11,716 nt of DNA from an uncultured Ignavibacteria bacterium (GTDB lineage Bacteria; Bacteroidota; Ignavibacteria; SZUA-365): NCBI GenBank assembly GCA_913060595.1, contig CAJXSA010000087.1, forward strand, positions 1-11,716. Reading direction: 5' to 3'. Position 1 is the first letter of the stretch. Each line of letters begins with the position of its first letter. The position numbers and the translations under genes were made by a program. Under the pieces are notes generated by a model, which worked only from the letters and a program-made list of their open reading frames with translations, was not told the DNA's origin and did not search any database. Below are positions 1 through 7,006 of this stretch, in pieces.

Positions 1-47
1 TGACTGAGATTCATGGCGGGGTCTCGCTCTGCTGTTCAACATGCGTG

Positions 48-992
48 TCATGCGGACACGATATGCGTGCCGTCCCTGTCGTCGATGGCGTCGGCAAGGT
101 ATTCGAAAGATGTGATGATCACTTCCTTCCCTCCGGCGCGCAGGTAGCGCATGGCAGATTCGACCTTCGGTCCCATGCTGCCGGGGGGAAACTGTCCGTC
201 GTCGAAATGCTGCTGCAGTTCGTCGACGGTGACGCGCTCGAGTGCGCGCTGCGTGGGTTTCTTGAAATCGAGATAGACGTGCCGGGCGTCCGTGCTGATG
301 GCGAACAGATCCACGCCGAGCTGTGCGGCGAGCAGGGCGGAGGCGCGGTCCTTGTCGATGACCGCTTCGGAACCCACCACGCGGTTATCCGCGTGCTCTA
401 TCACGGGAATGCCGCCGCCGCCGCAGGCGATGACGATCATACCCTCATCCACCAGGTGCTTGATGATGTGCTGCTCGAACACCTCCCGCGGTTCCGGTGA
501 CGCGACGACGCGGCGGTATCCGCGCGCGCTGTCTTCGACGATGTCCCATCCCATGCGGCGCCGCTTCTGTTCGGCCTCTTCCTTCGAGTAGAACGGACCG
601 ATGGGCTTGGTGGGATTGCTGAACGCAGGGTCGTCGGCGTCGACGCGCACCTGCGTGAGCACGGTGGTCACCGGGGTGGTGAGTCCGAGCTGCCGGAGCT
701 CGTATTCCATCGCGCGCTGCAGGAGGTAGCCGATTTCGCTCTGCGTCGTGGCGACACAGACATCGAGCGGGTGTGTGTACACTTCGCCGGCGGCGCGTTC
801 GGAGCGCATGAGGGCGGCCCCCACCTGGGGGCCGTTCCCATGCGTGATCACGATGCGCCAACCGCGCTTGACCATCGCGGCCAGGCTCGCCGCGGTGCCG
901 TGCGCGTTGGCGAGCTGTTCGTCGATGGTTCCGCGCTCACCAGCGCGGATGAGCGAGTTCCCGCCGATGGCAATGAGTGCTGTACGGGACAT
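48..992 (-). CDS. arcC: Carbamate kinase
   Basis: Interconverts carbamate + ATP and carbamoyl phosphate + ADP in the cytoplasm; in catabolism it makes ATP from carbamoyl phosphate. The 314-residue protein has the usual family length and the amino-acid-kinase motifs in order: GGNSL at 10-14, HGNGPQVG at 51-58, the TKPIGPFYS stretch near 128-136, ACGGGGIPV at 189-197, AVIDKDRAS at 210-218 and GSMGPKVESA at 271-280. These fit carbamate kinase better than acetylglutamate or aspartate kinases. The ATG at 992 lies 10 bp after the argF stop with a GAGG about 7 bases upstream, so the two genes are probably co-transcribed. No arginine deiminase gene is visible in the window, so the physiological direction (fermentative ATP production or carbamoyl-phosphate supply) cannot be decided here. 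Family call is very secure; pathway is inference. Confidence 0.95.
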   Translation of the reverse strand: MSRTALIAIGGNSLIRAGERGTIDEQLANAHGTAASLAAMVKRGWRIVITHGNGPQVGAALMRSERAAGEVYTHPLDVCVATTQSEIGYLLQRAMEYELRQLGLTTPVTTVLTQVRVDADDPAFSNPTKPIGPFYSKEEAEQKRRRMGWDIVEDSARGYRRVVASPEPREVFEQHIIKHLVDEGMIVIACGGGGIPVIEHADNRVVGSEAVIDKDRASALLAAQLGVDLFAISTDARHVYLDFKKPTQRALERVTVDELQQHFDDGQFPPGSMGPKVESAMRYLRAGGKEVIITSFEYLADAIDDRDGTHIVSA

Positions 993-1002
993 GCGCGGCC
1001 TC

Positions 1003-1923
1003 TTATTTCTTCATCAGCTGATACATGATCGCCTTCTGCGCGTGCAGGCGGTTTTCGGCCTCGGGGAAGACCACCGAGTTCGGCGCGTCGATGACGCCGT
1101 CGGTGACTTCATCGCCGCGATGTGCCGGCAGGCAGTGCATGAAGATCGCGTCATTTTTCGCATGCGCCATCAGGTCCTCGTTTACCTGGTAGGGCATGAA
1201 GATGCGTCGGCGCTCTGCGGCTTCCTCTTCCTGTCCCATCGAGGCCCACACATCGGTGTACACCGCGTCGGCGTCCCGGACGCCCTCGACCGCGTCATGC
1301 ACGACGGCGATCTTCGCGCCGGTTGCTTTCGCGTCTTCGGTCGCATGCTGGAAGGCGATCAGGTTGGGTTCGTAGCCCGCGGGGCAGGCGACGGTGACGT
1401 CCATGCCCAGGCGCGCGCCCGCGAACATGAGGCTGTGCGCGACGTTGTTTCCGTCGCCCACGTAGCAGAGCTTGCGGCCCTTGAAGTCGCCCTTGTGCTC
1501 CTTGATGGTGAGGAAGTCCGCCATGGCCTGGCACGGATGCGTGTAGTCGGTCAGTCCGTTGATGATGGGAATCGAGGCGAACTCCGCCATGTCGATGACG
1601 ATCTGATGCGCGAAGGTGCGGATCATGATGCCCTGCACCATGCGCTCGAGATTTTTCGCAACGTCATACACGGATTCGCGCTTGCCGAGATTGATTTCGG
1701 CCGGCGAAAGATACAGCGAGTATCCGCCGAGCTGCTGAATGCCAATGTCGAAGGTGGTCCGCGTGCGCAGCGACGGCTTTTCGAAAATCATCGCCAGCGA
1801 CTCGCCCTTGAGTGCGTCCGCGTATTTGCTGCGGTCGGCCTTCATGTCGAGGGCGATGTCGAAGGTCTGGAGGATTTCCTCCTGGCTCATGTCGCGAACG
1901 GTCAGAAAATCTTGTGCTTTCAC
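1003..1923 (-). CDS. argF: Ornithine carbamoyltransferase
   Basis: Transfers the carbamoyl group of carbamoyl phosphate to ornithine, giving citrulline (arginine biosynthesis, or the reverse in the arginine deiminase route). I chose the GTG at 1923: it has AGGAG 9 bases upstream and gives 306 residues, normal for the family; the frame stays open another 41 codons upstream, but that part is low-complexity (a proline run read from a C tract) and has no family resemblance. Motifs: carbamoyl-phosphate loop SLRTR at 51-55, HPCQ at 129-132, the ornithine loop DVWASMG at 224-230, and HCLPAHRG at 263-270 with the catalytic Cys. The SMG loop argues for ornithine rather than the N-acetylornithine or N-succinylornithine enzymes of many Bacteroidetes. 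arcC follows 10 bp downstream. Could also be named arcB if the pathway is catabolic. Confidence 0.94.
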   Translation of the reverse strand: MKAQDFLTVRDMSQEEILQTFDIALDMKADRSKYADALKGESLAMIFEKPSLRTRTTFDIGIQQLGGYSLYLSPAEINLGKRESVYDVAKNLERMVQGIMIRTFAHQIVIDMAEFASIPIINGLTDYTHPCQAMADFLTIKEHKGDFKGRKLCYVGDGNNVAHSLMFAGARLGMDVTVACPAGYEPNLIAFQHATEDAKATGAKIAVVHDAVEGVRDADAVYTDVWASMGQEEEAAERRRIFMPYQVNEDLMAHAKNDAIFMHCLPAHRGDEVTDGVIDAPNSVVFPEAENRLHAQKAIMYQLMKK

Positions 1924-2023
1924 GTGTGCGTACTCCTGTCGGGCACGTCTGTGCCGCGCTTGACTGTGGAATGGAAAAATATCTGAATGAAAATCGATGG
2001 CGTGTGCGCGAACGCACGGAGGA

Positions 2024-2032
2024 GGGGGGGGG
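2024..2032. repeat. Homopolymer tract of nine G (C on the argF strand)
   Basis: Nine consecutive G on the plus strand, about 100 bp upstream of the argF GTG start. On the argF strand it is a C run inside an open frame that continues into argF. Such tracts slip readily in replication, but a functional effect here is speculation. Confidence 0.6.
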
Positions 2033-2197
2033 TCAGATGGGCGCATCCGTACTGTAATGCATGAACTGCAGAATCTTGCGTGAACGCGTGCTGCAGCGTT
2101 CGTCGCAGAGGCTGATAATGCCCGTGGAATGCGCCCCGTCAGGGATGGTATGTCGGCTCCAGCACTTGAACATAAGTTCCGCAGTTTTTTACACTTT

Positions 2198-2213
2198 GGA
2201 CCTTTTCAGGTCC
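2198..2213. other. Small hairpin with GAAA loop
   Basis: Perfect 6-bp arms GGACCT and AGGTCC around TTTC; on the minus strand this reads as a stem capped by GAAA, a stable GNRA tetraloop. Outside it, a T6 run (about 2185-2190) and an A5 run (2219-2224) could pair after an internal loop. It lies between the minus-strand membrane protein gene and argF, so it could be a 3' end or processing structure of that transcript. There is no T tract right after the stem on either strand, so it is not a classical intrinsic terminator. Confidence 0.4.
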
Positions 2214-2256
2214 TTCAGCAAAAATGGCAATCTTCCCGCTTCCGCACAAGGGAAAA

Positions 2257-2395
2257 CGGATGACAAAGGGCAGATTTCAGAAAATGAAAAGAAGGAAAGA
2301 AGAAAAAATGGAAACATGCTCCCGGGAGGCATATTTCCATCATTCCATTATTCCATCTTTGCATTTGTTATTTGCCATCTGCCATCTGTCATCCG
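2257..2395. repeat. Long imperfect palindrome with ATGGCAG-like units
   Basis: The core (2308-2340) is an almost perfect inverted repeat around CCCGGG (2321-2326): arms ATGGAAACATGC and GGCATATTTCCAT, one mismatch and one inserted base. Outer arms stay related: CGGATGAC at 2257-2264 is matched exactly by GTCATCCG at 2388-2395, and the flanks CAAAGGGCAG and CTGCCATCTG differ in few positions. The right arm (2341-2405) is itself a run of 7-8 base units such as GCCATCT, GTCATCC, GCCATCT. The stop codon of the minus-strand membrane-protein gene (2389-2391) lies in the right arm, so its mRNA could end in a long hairpin. Function unknown; interspersed repeat, terminator-like or REP-like element are possible. 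Confidence 0.6.
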
Positions 2396-2943
2396 CCATC
2401 TGTCCTTTTTTTAGCAGCGGGTTTTATGCTCAACCCGAGGATAATCCCGAGCGCGATGCTCCAGAGGGCGGCGAGGCCGATCTGGTATTCTTTCGGGAGG
2501 GCGAAGGTGACGGTGTGTGCGGGTATCCAGAACCAGACAAGCGTTTTGAGTGCAGTTTCGATGCCGGCGAAGGACCAGCGGCGCAGGATGAGATTGTCCT
2601 CGACGCGGTGGAAATACATCATCTGCGGACCGAAGAACACGTTGGTGAATACCGAGACGCTGAAGGCCCAGCCAATGCCGTCGGCGCAGAAGCCGGGAAG
2701 CAGGCCGTGCTCGATGAGCGCCAGAACCGCCCCTTTCATCATCGTGAAGCCGTACTTGATGACGATGCCCAGCAGCGCCCACGCCAGCATTTTCCCCAGC
2801 ATCTCCAGCGGCGTGTTCGGCAGTCCGGGTTTTTTGGTGCGCAGCGTGTGGGAAATGATTTCGCCCAGCGTGCCGAGAATGCCGAACTGAATGGCGGCGG
2901 AGGTGAGAGGCTGTGAGGTGACCCAGGAGATGTACCAGTCCAT
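2389..2943 (-). CDS. Mpv17/PMP22-like small integral membrane protein
   Basis: A 184-residue protein with about four hydrophobic segments (roughly 13-33, 53-80, 92-112 and 133-173). It shows the layout of the Mpv17/PMP22 family: an N-terminal WYISWVTSQPLTSAAIQ stretch (residues 3-19) resembling W-x-x-Y-x-x-x-L-x-x-x-P-L-x-T, then a G-E pair (26-28) where the family has G-D, and a C-terminal VWFWIPAHTVTFALP (136-150) followed by W161, like the family's W-x-x-W-P-x-x-x-x-x-F-x-x-v-P...W signature. Eukaryotic members sit in mitochondrial or peroxisomal membranes and are proposed to form channels; bacterial members have no settled role. The ATG at 2943 has a weak AAGAAG about 6 bases upstream. 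The gene diverges from the LplA-like gene. Family assignment rests on my reading of motifs only. Confidence 0.62.
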   Translation of the reverse strand: MDWYISWVTSQPLTSAAIQFGILGTLGEIISHTLRTKKPGLPNTPLEMLGKMLAWALLGIVIKYGFTMMKGAVLALIEHGLLPGFCADGIGWAFSVSVFTNVFFGPQMMYFHRVEDNLILRRWSFAGIETALKTLVWFWIPAHTVTFALPKEYQIGLAALWSIALGIILGLSIKPAAKKRTDGG

Positions 2944-3176
2944 GTTCGCTTCTTTGTTCGTTGCAGATACAGGAGATAAAGATAGGGAAGGATGGTACTA
3001 AGGAGCAAAAGGCAAGCAGCCGCCTTCGTACCCGCGCCGATGGCGCAGGCACTGCGGCGTGCCATGCAGAGTCCCAAGAATATGCACAGGGAACACCGAG
3101 GATGCCTGTCGCTTGCGTTATTGCATGCATTCTGTGTACTCTGTGCCAGAATCTGTGTCCTTTGTGGTTGCCTTCC
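2944..3176. other. Divergent intergenic region
   Basis: 233 bp between the minus-strand membrane-protein gene and the plus-strand LplA-like gene; promoters for both should be here. The frame of the LplA-like gene stays open across it, but the translation has no family resemblance and its last part is a short repeat (3130-3170). I see no confident -35/-10 element. Confidence 0.5.
3130..3170. repeat. Degenerate TCTGTG repeat
   Basis: TCTGTG occurs at 3131, 3140 and 3152 and TTTGTG at 3161, a 9-12-9 spacing. The two halves, TTCTGTGTACTCTGTG and ATCTGTGTCCTTTGTGG, share the cadence of the ATCCGCGTAATCCGTGG repeats at 4023 and 7011 with C/T exchanges, so this may be a diverged member of the same family. 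It ends a few bases before the start codon of the LplA-like gene. Confidence 0.45.
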
Positions 3177-4004
3177 ATGCATATCCCCGAATGGAATCCC
3201 GCCTGGTCGGAAACGGAATGGGAGCAGTCCCTCAACGCCCGGCTCGATGAACTGACATACGACTTCATCGTTGAAGCGCCGCGTTCGGCGGAGGAGAACT
3301 GCGCGCTGGACGAGACGCTGCTGTACCGTGTGGCGGACGGGAAGCGTCCCGCCGTGTTCTGGATGTGGGATTGGGCGGAGCGGGCGGTCATACTCGGTTC
3401 CTATCAGAGTGTTCGCTCGGAACTGGATGCCGACGTCGCCGCGCGACATGATTTCACCTTCGCCCGGCGCATCAGCGGGGGAGGCGCCATGGTGGTCGAG
3501 CCGCAGCGCACCATCACGTATTCCCTCATCGTGCCTGAATCCGTGGTCGAGGGACTGAGTTTCCGGCAGTCCTTCGCTTTCCTCGACATGTGGGTGCTGC
3601 GCGCATTGCGCTCCCTGGACATCCCGGCGGGATATCGCCCGATCAACGACATCATCTCTCCGACTGCCAAGATCGGCGGTGCCGCCCAGTGCCGCCGGCG
3701 CCGCACGGTGCTGCATCACGTCACCATGGCGTCTGCGATGGACGGTCCGCTGATGTGGGATCTGCTGCGTCTCGAGAAACCGAAATTCACCGACAAGTCC
3801 GTCGCCAGCGCCGTCAAAAAAGTATCTCCGCTCTCGGACTTTACCGACCTTCCGCAGCCCGTCCTCCGCGACCGACTCGCCGCCGCCTTCGCGGGCATAT
3901 ACCGCTGCAACCCTACGATGATCACCGAAGATGAAGAAGCGGAAGCCTCCACCCGTGTCAGGGAGAAGTTCTCAACGCAGGCCTGGCGCCACCGGGTCGA
4001 ATAA
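3177..4004 (+). CDS. LplA-like lipoate-protein ligase family protein
   Basis: Members of this cytoplasmic biotin/lipoate ligase family attach lipoate or octanoate to lysines of lipoyl domains (pyruvate and 2-oxoglutarate dehydrogenases, GcvH). The ATG at 3177 gives 275 residues. Family marks are RRISGGGA at 97-104 (canonical RRxSGGGxV), NDI at 157-159, the acyl-adenylate lysine K165 in AKIGGAAQ, and RRRRTVLHH at 173-181. After SGGG the usual VYHD is replaced by MVVEP, so a normally conserved His-Asp is missing. The loop before K165 lacks the catalytic Cys of LipM octanoyltransferases, which favours a ligase. The start is the weak point: there is no good Shine-Dalgarno site, and TTG codons lie just upstream. 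The sequence before 3177 looks like intergenic repeat. Substrate is not determined. Confidence 0.82.
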   Translation: MHIPEWNPAWSETEWEQSLNARLDELTYDFIVEAPRSAEENCALDETLLYRVADGKRPAVFWMWDWAERAVILGSYQSVRSELDADVAARHDFTFARRISGGGAMVVEPQRTITYSLIVPESVVEGLSFRQSFAFLDMWVLRALRSLDIPAGYRPINDIISPTAKIGGAAQCRRRRTVLHHVTMASAMDGPLMWDLLRLEKPKFTDKSVASAVKKVSPLSDFTDLPQPVLRDRLAAAFAGIYRCNPTMITEDEEAEASTRVREKFSTQAWRHRVE

Positions 4005-4022
4005 CGACATTCCCGTTTCTGT

Positions 4023-4150
4023 GTAATCCGCGTAATCCGTGGTGAAGCCTCTGAGTAATCCTCCGCGTAATCCTCCGCGTAATCCTCCGCGTAATCCTCC
4101 GCGTAATCCTTCGCGCAATCCTCCGCGCAATCTTCTTCAATCCGCGTGAT
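4023..4150. repeat. Tandem 12-bp repeat array with shared 39-bp leader element
   Basis: Starts with a 39-bp element (4023-4061) that matches 36 of 39 positions at 7011-7049 and 7043-7081. Then come tandem 12-bp units GTAATCCTCCGC: exact at 4055-4066, 4067-4078, 4079-4090 and 4091-4102, then diverging at 4103-4114, 4115-4126 and 4127-4138. Degenerate copies trail to about 4150. On the minus strand it translates to runs such as RRITRRIT or DYAEDYAE, which are artefacts of the repeat and not a gene. There is no spacer structure, so it is not a CRISPR array. Confidence 0.9.
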
Positions 4151-4220
4151 CCTCTCTCCTGTGGAATTGCGTTTCCCTAATCCGTACATTACTCATCAGG
4201 GTAATAAGGTCGTATGATCT

Positions 4221-4230
4221 GATAATTATC
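4221..4230. promoter_or_regulatory. Perfect 10-bp palindrome upstream of the cytochrome gene
   Basis: GATAATTATC, 35 bp before the cytochrome start codon, in the most AT-rich part of this intergenic region. TATGAT at 4213-4218 and GATAAT at 4221-4226 both resemble a -10 hexamer, but no matching -35 is evident. It could be an operator or part of the promoter; this is tentative. Confidence 0.3.
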
Positions 4231-4265
4231 CCAAAGACACGGCTTTGAATGAGAGAGAGGTTGCA

Positions 4266-5627
4266 ATGAAGCATGCATGTACCGTCGTCATCTCCATGAT
4301 CGTCCTTTGCGCATGGCTTCCGCTGCAGGCGCAGGAGCTTCCGTTCGGGGACGCGCTGAAAGGAAGCGGATCCTACGACGAATTCGAGAAACCGGAGCGC
4401 TGCGCGAGCTGCCACAAGGATTTCGCGCGGCAGTACGAGCAGGCGATGATGTCACAGGCCTACACGCACAGCTGGGACGAAATCGAGTATTTCAAGCTTG
4501 CGGTGCCACACGCCAAAAAGGACCCGAAATTCGATCCCGTGCAGGAGGGCTGCAACGGCTGCCATGCCCCGCTGGCGTTTCGCGCGGGTGACGTGCCGCC
4601 GCCGAAACCGTTCACCGGTTCGCGCGCGGATGAAAGCGTGTCCTGCGATGTCTGTCACACCATCACGGGCAGCGGCGAGAATCCGCCCTTCAATTTCAGT
4701 TACACGCTGGAGACCGGGCGCACGAAGCGCGGCAACAGGGAAGGCGTGGAATCGCCGCATCACAACACCCTGAAGCATGACTTCACCGTGTCACCGGAAC
4801 TCTGCGGCAGCTGCCACAACGAGAAGAATCCGTGGGATATCTGGGTGAAGAGCACGCATCTGGAATGGAAAGAGGGACCGTACAGCAAGGAGGGACAGCG
4901 CTGCCAGGACTGCCACATGCCCGCGGCGCCGGGACGCAACGCCATCATGGCGAAGGATCACGCGGACGTGGCGCAGCACCTCTTCACCGGTGCGCATTCC
5001 CCGGCGCGCCTCGCGGGTGCGGTGGAACTGTCGGTCTGGCCGGACGTGCGTGCGGTCGTGCCCGGCGAACAGCTGCGCATCACCGTCGCCTGTTTCAACC
5101 ACAAGGTGGGTCATAAAATACCGTCTGGTTCCGTGGAGGAGCGGCAGCTCTGGCTGACCGTCACCGCCATCGACGCGAACGGAAAAATCCATCATCTCCC
5201 GGTTGATAAAAAAGGCTTCGAGGGTGAGGAGTATACCATTTCTTCGAACGAACTTGCCTTCCAGGACATGGGGTACATGATGGACATCCCCGATTTCAAG
5301 GGTCTGCCCCGCGACGCCCTGCCCTACGAAGGCGACCGGGTATTCCGCATGGCGTATTTCGATCCGCAGGATCGCATGACCATCGCCCAGTGGAATACCG
5401 CGCGGCTGGGCACCGATTACCGCATCGGTCCGAGGGAAACCAAGCTGGAAACCTATACCTGGCGCCTGCCCGACGACCTGCCGCTCGGTGATGTGCGCAT
5501 TGTCGCGGAAATGCAGTACCGCCGGCTGATCAAGTCCGTGGGCGAGTATCTCGGCGTGCCGGACGAAGAAATGAAGGCGGAGTTCATCAACCGCGCGGAA
5601 TCGTCATTTGAAGCCGTCGACTACTGA
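4266..5627 (+). CDS. Secreted pentaheme cytochrome c (cytochrome c554-like)
   Basis: A 453-residue periplasmic or exported electron-transfer protein. The ATG at 4266 is chosen over one 21 bases upstream because it is followed at once by a signal peptide (1-22, cleavage after LQA) and preceded by a GA-rich GAGAGAGAGG. Five CXXCH heme sites: CASCH 46-50, CNGCH 96-100, CDVCH 127-131, CGSCH 180-184, CQDCH 213-217. Many other His residues (for example in GAHSP, 242-246) could be distal ligands. After the heme region comes a beta-rich C-terminal domain starting near 250 with VGHKIPSG at 281-288, the G-H-K-x-P-[ST]-G signature often seen in multiheme cytochromes of the c554 class. The next gene, a heme-tagged barrel 97 bp downstream, suggests a joint role in electron transfer at the outer membrane. 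Substrate or redox partner unknown. Confidence 0.88.
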   Translation: MKHACTVVISMIVLCAWLPLQAQELPFGDALKGSGSYDEFEKPERCASCHKDFARQYEQAMMSQAYTHSWDEIEYFKLAVPHAKKDPKFDPVQEGCNGCHAPLAFRAGDVPPPKPFTGSRADESVSCDVCHTITGSGENPPFNFSYTLETGRTKRGNREGVESPHHNTLKHDFTVSPELCGSCHNEKNPWDIWVKSTHLEWKEGPYSKEGQRCQDCHMPAAPGRNAIMAKDHADVAQHLFTGAHSPARLAGAVELSVWPDVRAVVPGEQLRITVACFNHKVGHKIPSGSVEERQLWLTVTAIDANGKIHHLPVDKKGFEGEEYTISSNELAFQDMGYMMDIPDFKGLPRDALPYEGDRVFRMAYFDPQDRMTIAQWNTARLGTDYRIGPRETKLETYTWRLPDDLPLGDVRIVAEMQYRRLIKSVGEYLGVPDEEMKAEFINRAESSFEAVDY

Positions 5628-5650
5628 CCTGCCGCCGTCGCGCCCGTTCG

Positions 5651-5668
5651 CAGGAGCGGTGTCTCCTG
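5651..5668 (+). other. Hairpin between the cytochrome and barrel genes
   Basis: Perfect 6-bp arms CAGGAG and CTCCTG with a 6-base loop, 23 bp after the cytochrome stop. It is not followed by a T run, so it is not an intrinsic terminator. It could stabilise the 3' end of the cytochrome message or set the ratio of the two proteins. Confidence 0.35.
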
Positions 5669-5724
5669 TGCTGCAGCGGGCCGGCGATGAAACACGAAGC
5701 ACCAATCACCAGCATGGAATTGCG

Positions 5725-6936
5725 ATGAAACGATTTGCACTGATTCTTATCGCATGCGGCCTCATCGCGGCGGCATTGCCACGGGAGGCGGATGCTATTC
5801 CCGCCTTTGCACGAAAGTACAAACTGAGCTGTTCCACCTGTCACAGCATGGTGCCGAAGCTGAAGGAATACGGCGAGGATTTCGCCGGTAACGCTTTCAA
5901 GCTGCCCGACGCTCCGGAACCGCCGCGCACCTATGTCGAGGCGGGGGACGACGAACTCCTCCTGCACCGCTTCTTCCCCATCGCCGTGCGCTTCGACGGC
6001 TACGTGCAGTACGCCGAGCGCGACGCCGGGGAGTTCGATTTCCAGACCCCGTACGGCGTGAAGCTCATGAGCGGCGGTCCCATCAGTCCCCATGTCGGCT
6101 ACTATATGTACTTCTACATGAACGAACGCGGGGAAGTGGCCGGACTCGAGGACGCCTACGTGCACTTCAATAACCTCTTCGGCACCGAACTCGACATCAT
6201 GGTCGGACAGTTCCAGGTCAGCGACCCGCTGTTCAAGCGCGAGCTGCGCCTGACGCTTGAGGACTATGAAGTCTATCGCATGCGACCGTCCTACTCGCAC
6301 GCCAACCTCACCTATGATCGCGGTGTGATACTCACCTACGGATTCGACTTCGGACTCGACCTGGTCGGGGAGGTGCTCAACGGCAACGGCATCGGCGAAG
6401 CGGACGGCACGGTGTTCGACGTCGACAACGGCAAGGCCTTCGCCTTCCGCGCCTCTCAGAGCGTCGGTCCCGTGCGCGTCGGCGGCTTCTATTATCGCGG
6501 TGAAGAGCTCTTCCGCGACGTCTCCTTCGGCGGCGGCAGCGTGCCCGTCAATCTCGCGGACGTGAAGAACGTCGTCGAATACTACGGACCGGACGTCACC
6601 ATCGGCAATGAGTACATCGAGCTCAACGCGCAGTATCTCAAACGCGTGGACAGCGATATCCCCGTCGCCGGAACGGATGGGACACTGCTGCAGGAAATGA
6701 CCATGGACGGCATCATGGCGGAACTGGTGTACATGCCTGGCGGTCCCGAATCGAACTGGGCCTTCGTCGCCCTCTACAACAACAGCGAAATCGCGGACCT
6801 CAACCAGGTGTATCACACGGCCACGTTCAGCGCCAGCCGCCTGCTCGCGCGCAACCTCCGCCTCATCGGTGAAATCACCTACGACCTCGAAAACGAAACG
6901 CCCCGCGCAGCCGTCGGCTTCGTCTCCGGCTTCTGA
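5725..6936 (+). CDS. Outer-membrane beta-barrel with N-terminal c-type heme site
   Basis: A 403-residue protein with signal peptide (about 1-24, ending ADA), one CXXCH site CSTCH at 36-40 inside the motif IPAFARKYKLSCSTCHSMVP, and then about 330 residues of alternating hydrophobic/aromatic beta-strands with short turns, ending in Phe as in many outer-membrane barrels. The motif around the heme is one I associate with porin-like proteins encoded beside multiheme cytochromes. I infer a barrel in the outer membrane with a covalently bound heme on its periplasmic side that accepts electrons from the pentaheme cytochrome. The ATG at 5725 is the one that begins the signal peptide; the frame is open back to 5608 but that part overlaps the previous gene. 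Shine-Dalgarno is weak (GGA). The gene ends in a clear terminator. Confidence 0.8.
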   Translation: MKRFALILIACGLIAAALPREADAIPAFARKYKLSCSTCHSMVPKLKEYGEDFAGNAFKLPDAPEPPRTYVEAGDDELLLHRFFPIAVRFDGYVQYAERDAGEFDFQTPYGVKLMSGGPISPHVGYYMYFYMNERGEVAGLEDAYVHFNNLFGTELDIMVGQFQVSDPLFKRELRLTLEDYEVYRMRPSYSHANLTYDRGVILTYGFDFGLDLVGEVLNGNGIGEADGTVFDVDNGKAFAFRASQSVGPVRVGGFYYRGEELFRDVSFGGGSVPVNLADVKNVVEYYGPDVTIGNEYIELNAQYLKRVDSDIPVAGTDGTLLQEMTMDGIMAELVYMPGGPESNWAFVALYNNSEIADLNQVYHTATFSASRLLARNLRLIGEITYDLENETPRAAVGFVSGF

Positions 6937-6960
6937 TTCGCGCCCCACAAGCCTCTTCAC

Positions 6961-6997
6961 ACCGGCCCTCGTCCCCCACGGCGGCCGGTTTTTTTTT
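6961..6997 (+). terminator. Rho-independent terminator after the barrel gene
   Basis: Perfect 7-bp arms ACCGGCC (6961-6967) and GGCCGGT (6983-6989) with a 15-base loop, followed directly by a run of nine T (6989-6997). It lies 25 bp after the stop codon and closes the cytochrome/barrel transcription unit. Confidence 0.88.
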
Positions 6998-7006
6998 GCA
7001 ACCCCT

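Larger units (their letters stand above)
1924..2388. other. Gene-free stretch upstream of argF
   Basis: No convincing coding sequence lies here on either strand; the open frames present are low-complexity or shadow the neighbouring membrane-protein gene. It holds a 9-G tract (2024-2032), a small hairpin around 2004-2017 (GTGCG and CGCAC arms, 4-base loop), a GGACCT/AGGTCC hairpin (2198-2213) and a long imperfect palindrome (2257-2395). It must contain the argF promoter if argF is not transcribed from the membrane-protein gene, but I see no convincing -35/-10 pair for it. Confidence 0.6.

Noticed and set aside
1..14. Start of a further minus-strand gene (ATG at 14 reading left)
   Set aside because: Only four codons are visible and no clear ribosome site precedes it, so it cannot be supported.
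748..1986. Long plus-strand open frame (412 codons) opposite argF and arcC
   Set aside because: An antisense shadow of two well-recognised genes; no family resemblance.
2224..2916. Plus-strand open frame of 230 codons over the palindrome and membrane-protein gene
   Set aside because: Its first part is lysine-rich low-complexity palindrome sequence and the rest is antisense to the Mpv17-like gene.
4023..4150. CRISPR array
   Set aside because: Units are 12 bp and directly adjacent, without unique spacers.
3958..4189. Minus-strand open frames with RRIT or DYAE repeats
   Set aside because: They are direct translations of the 12-bp DNA array in different frames, with no start signal or non-repeat domain; a repeat artefact.
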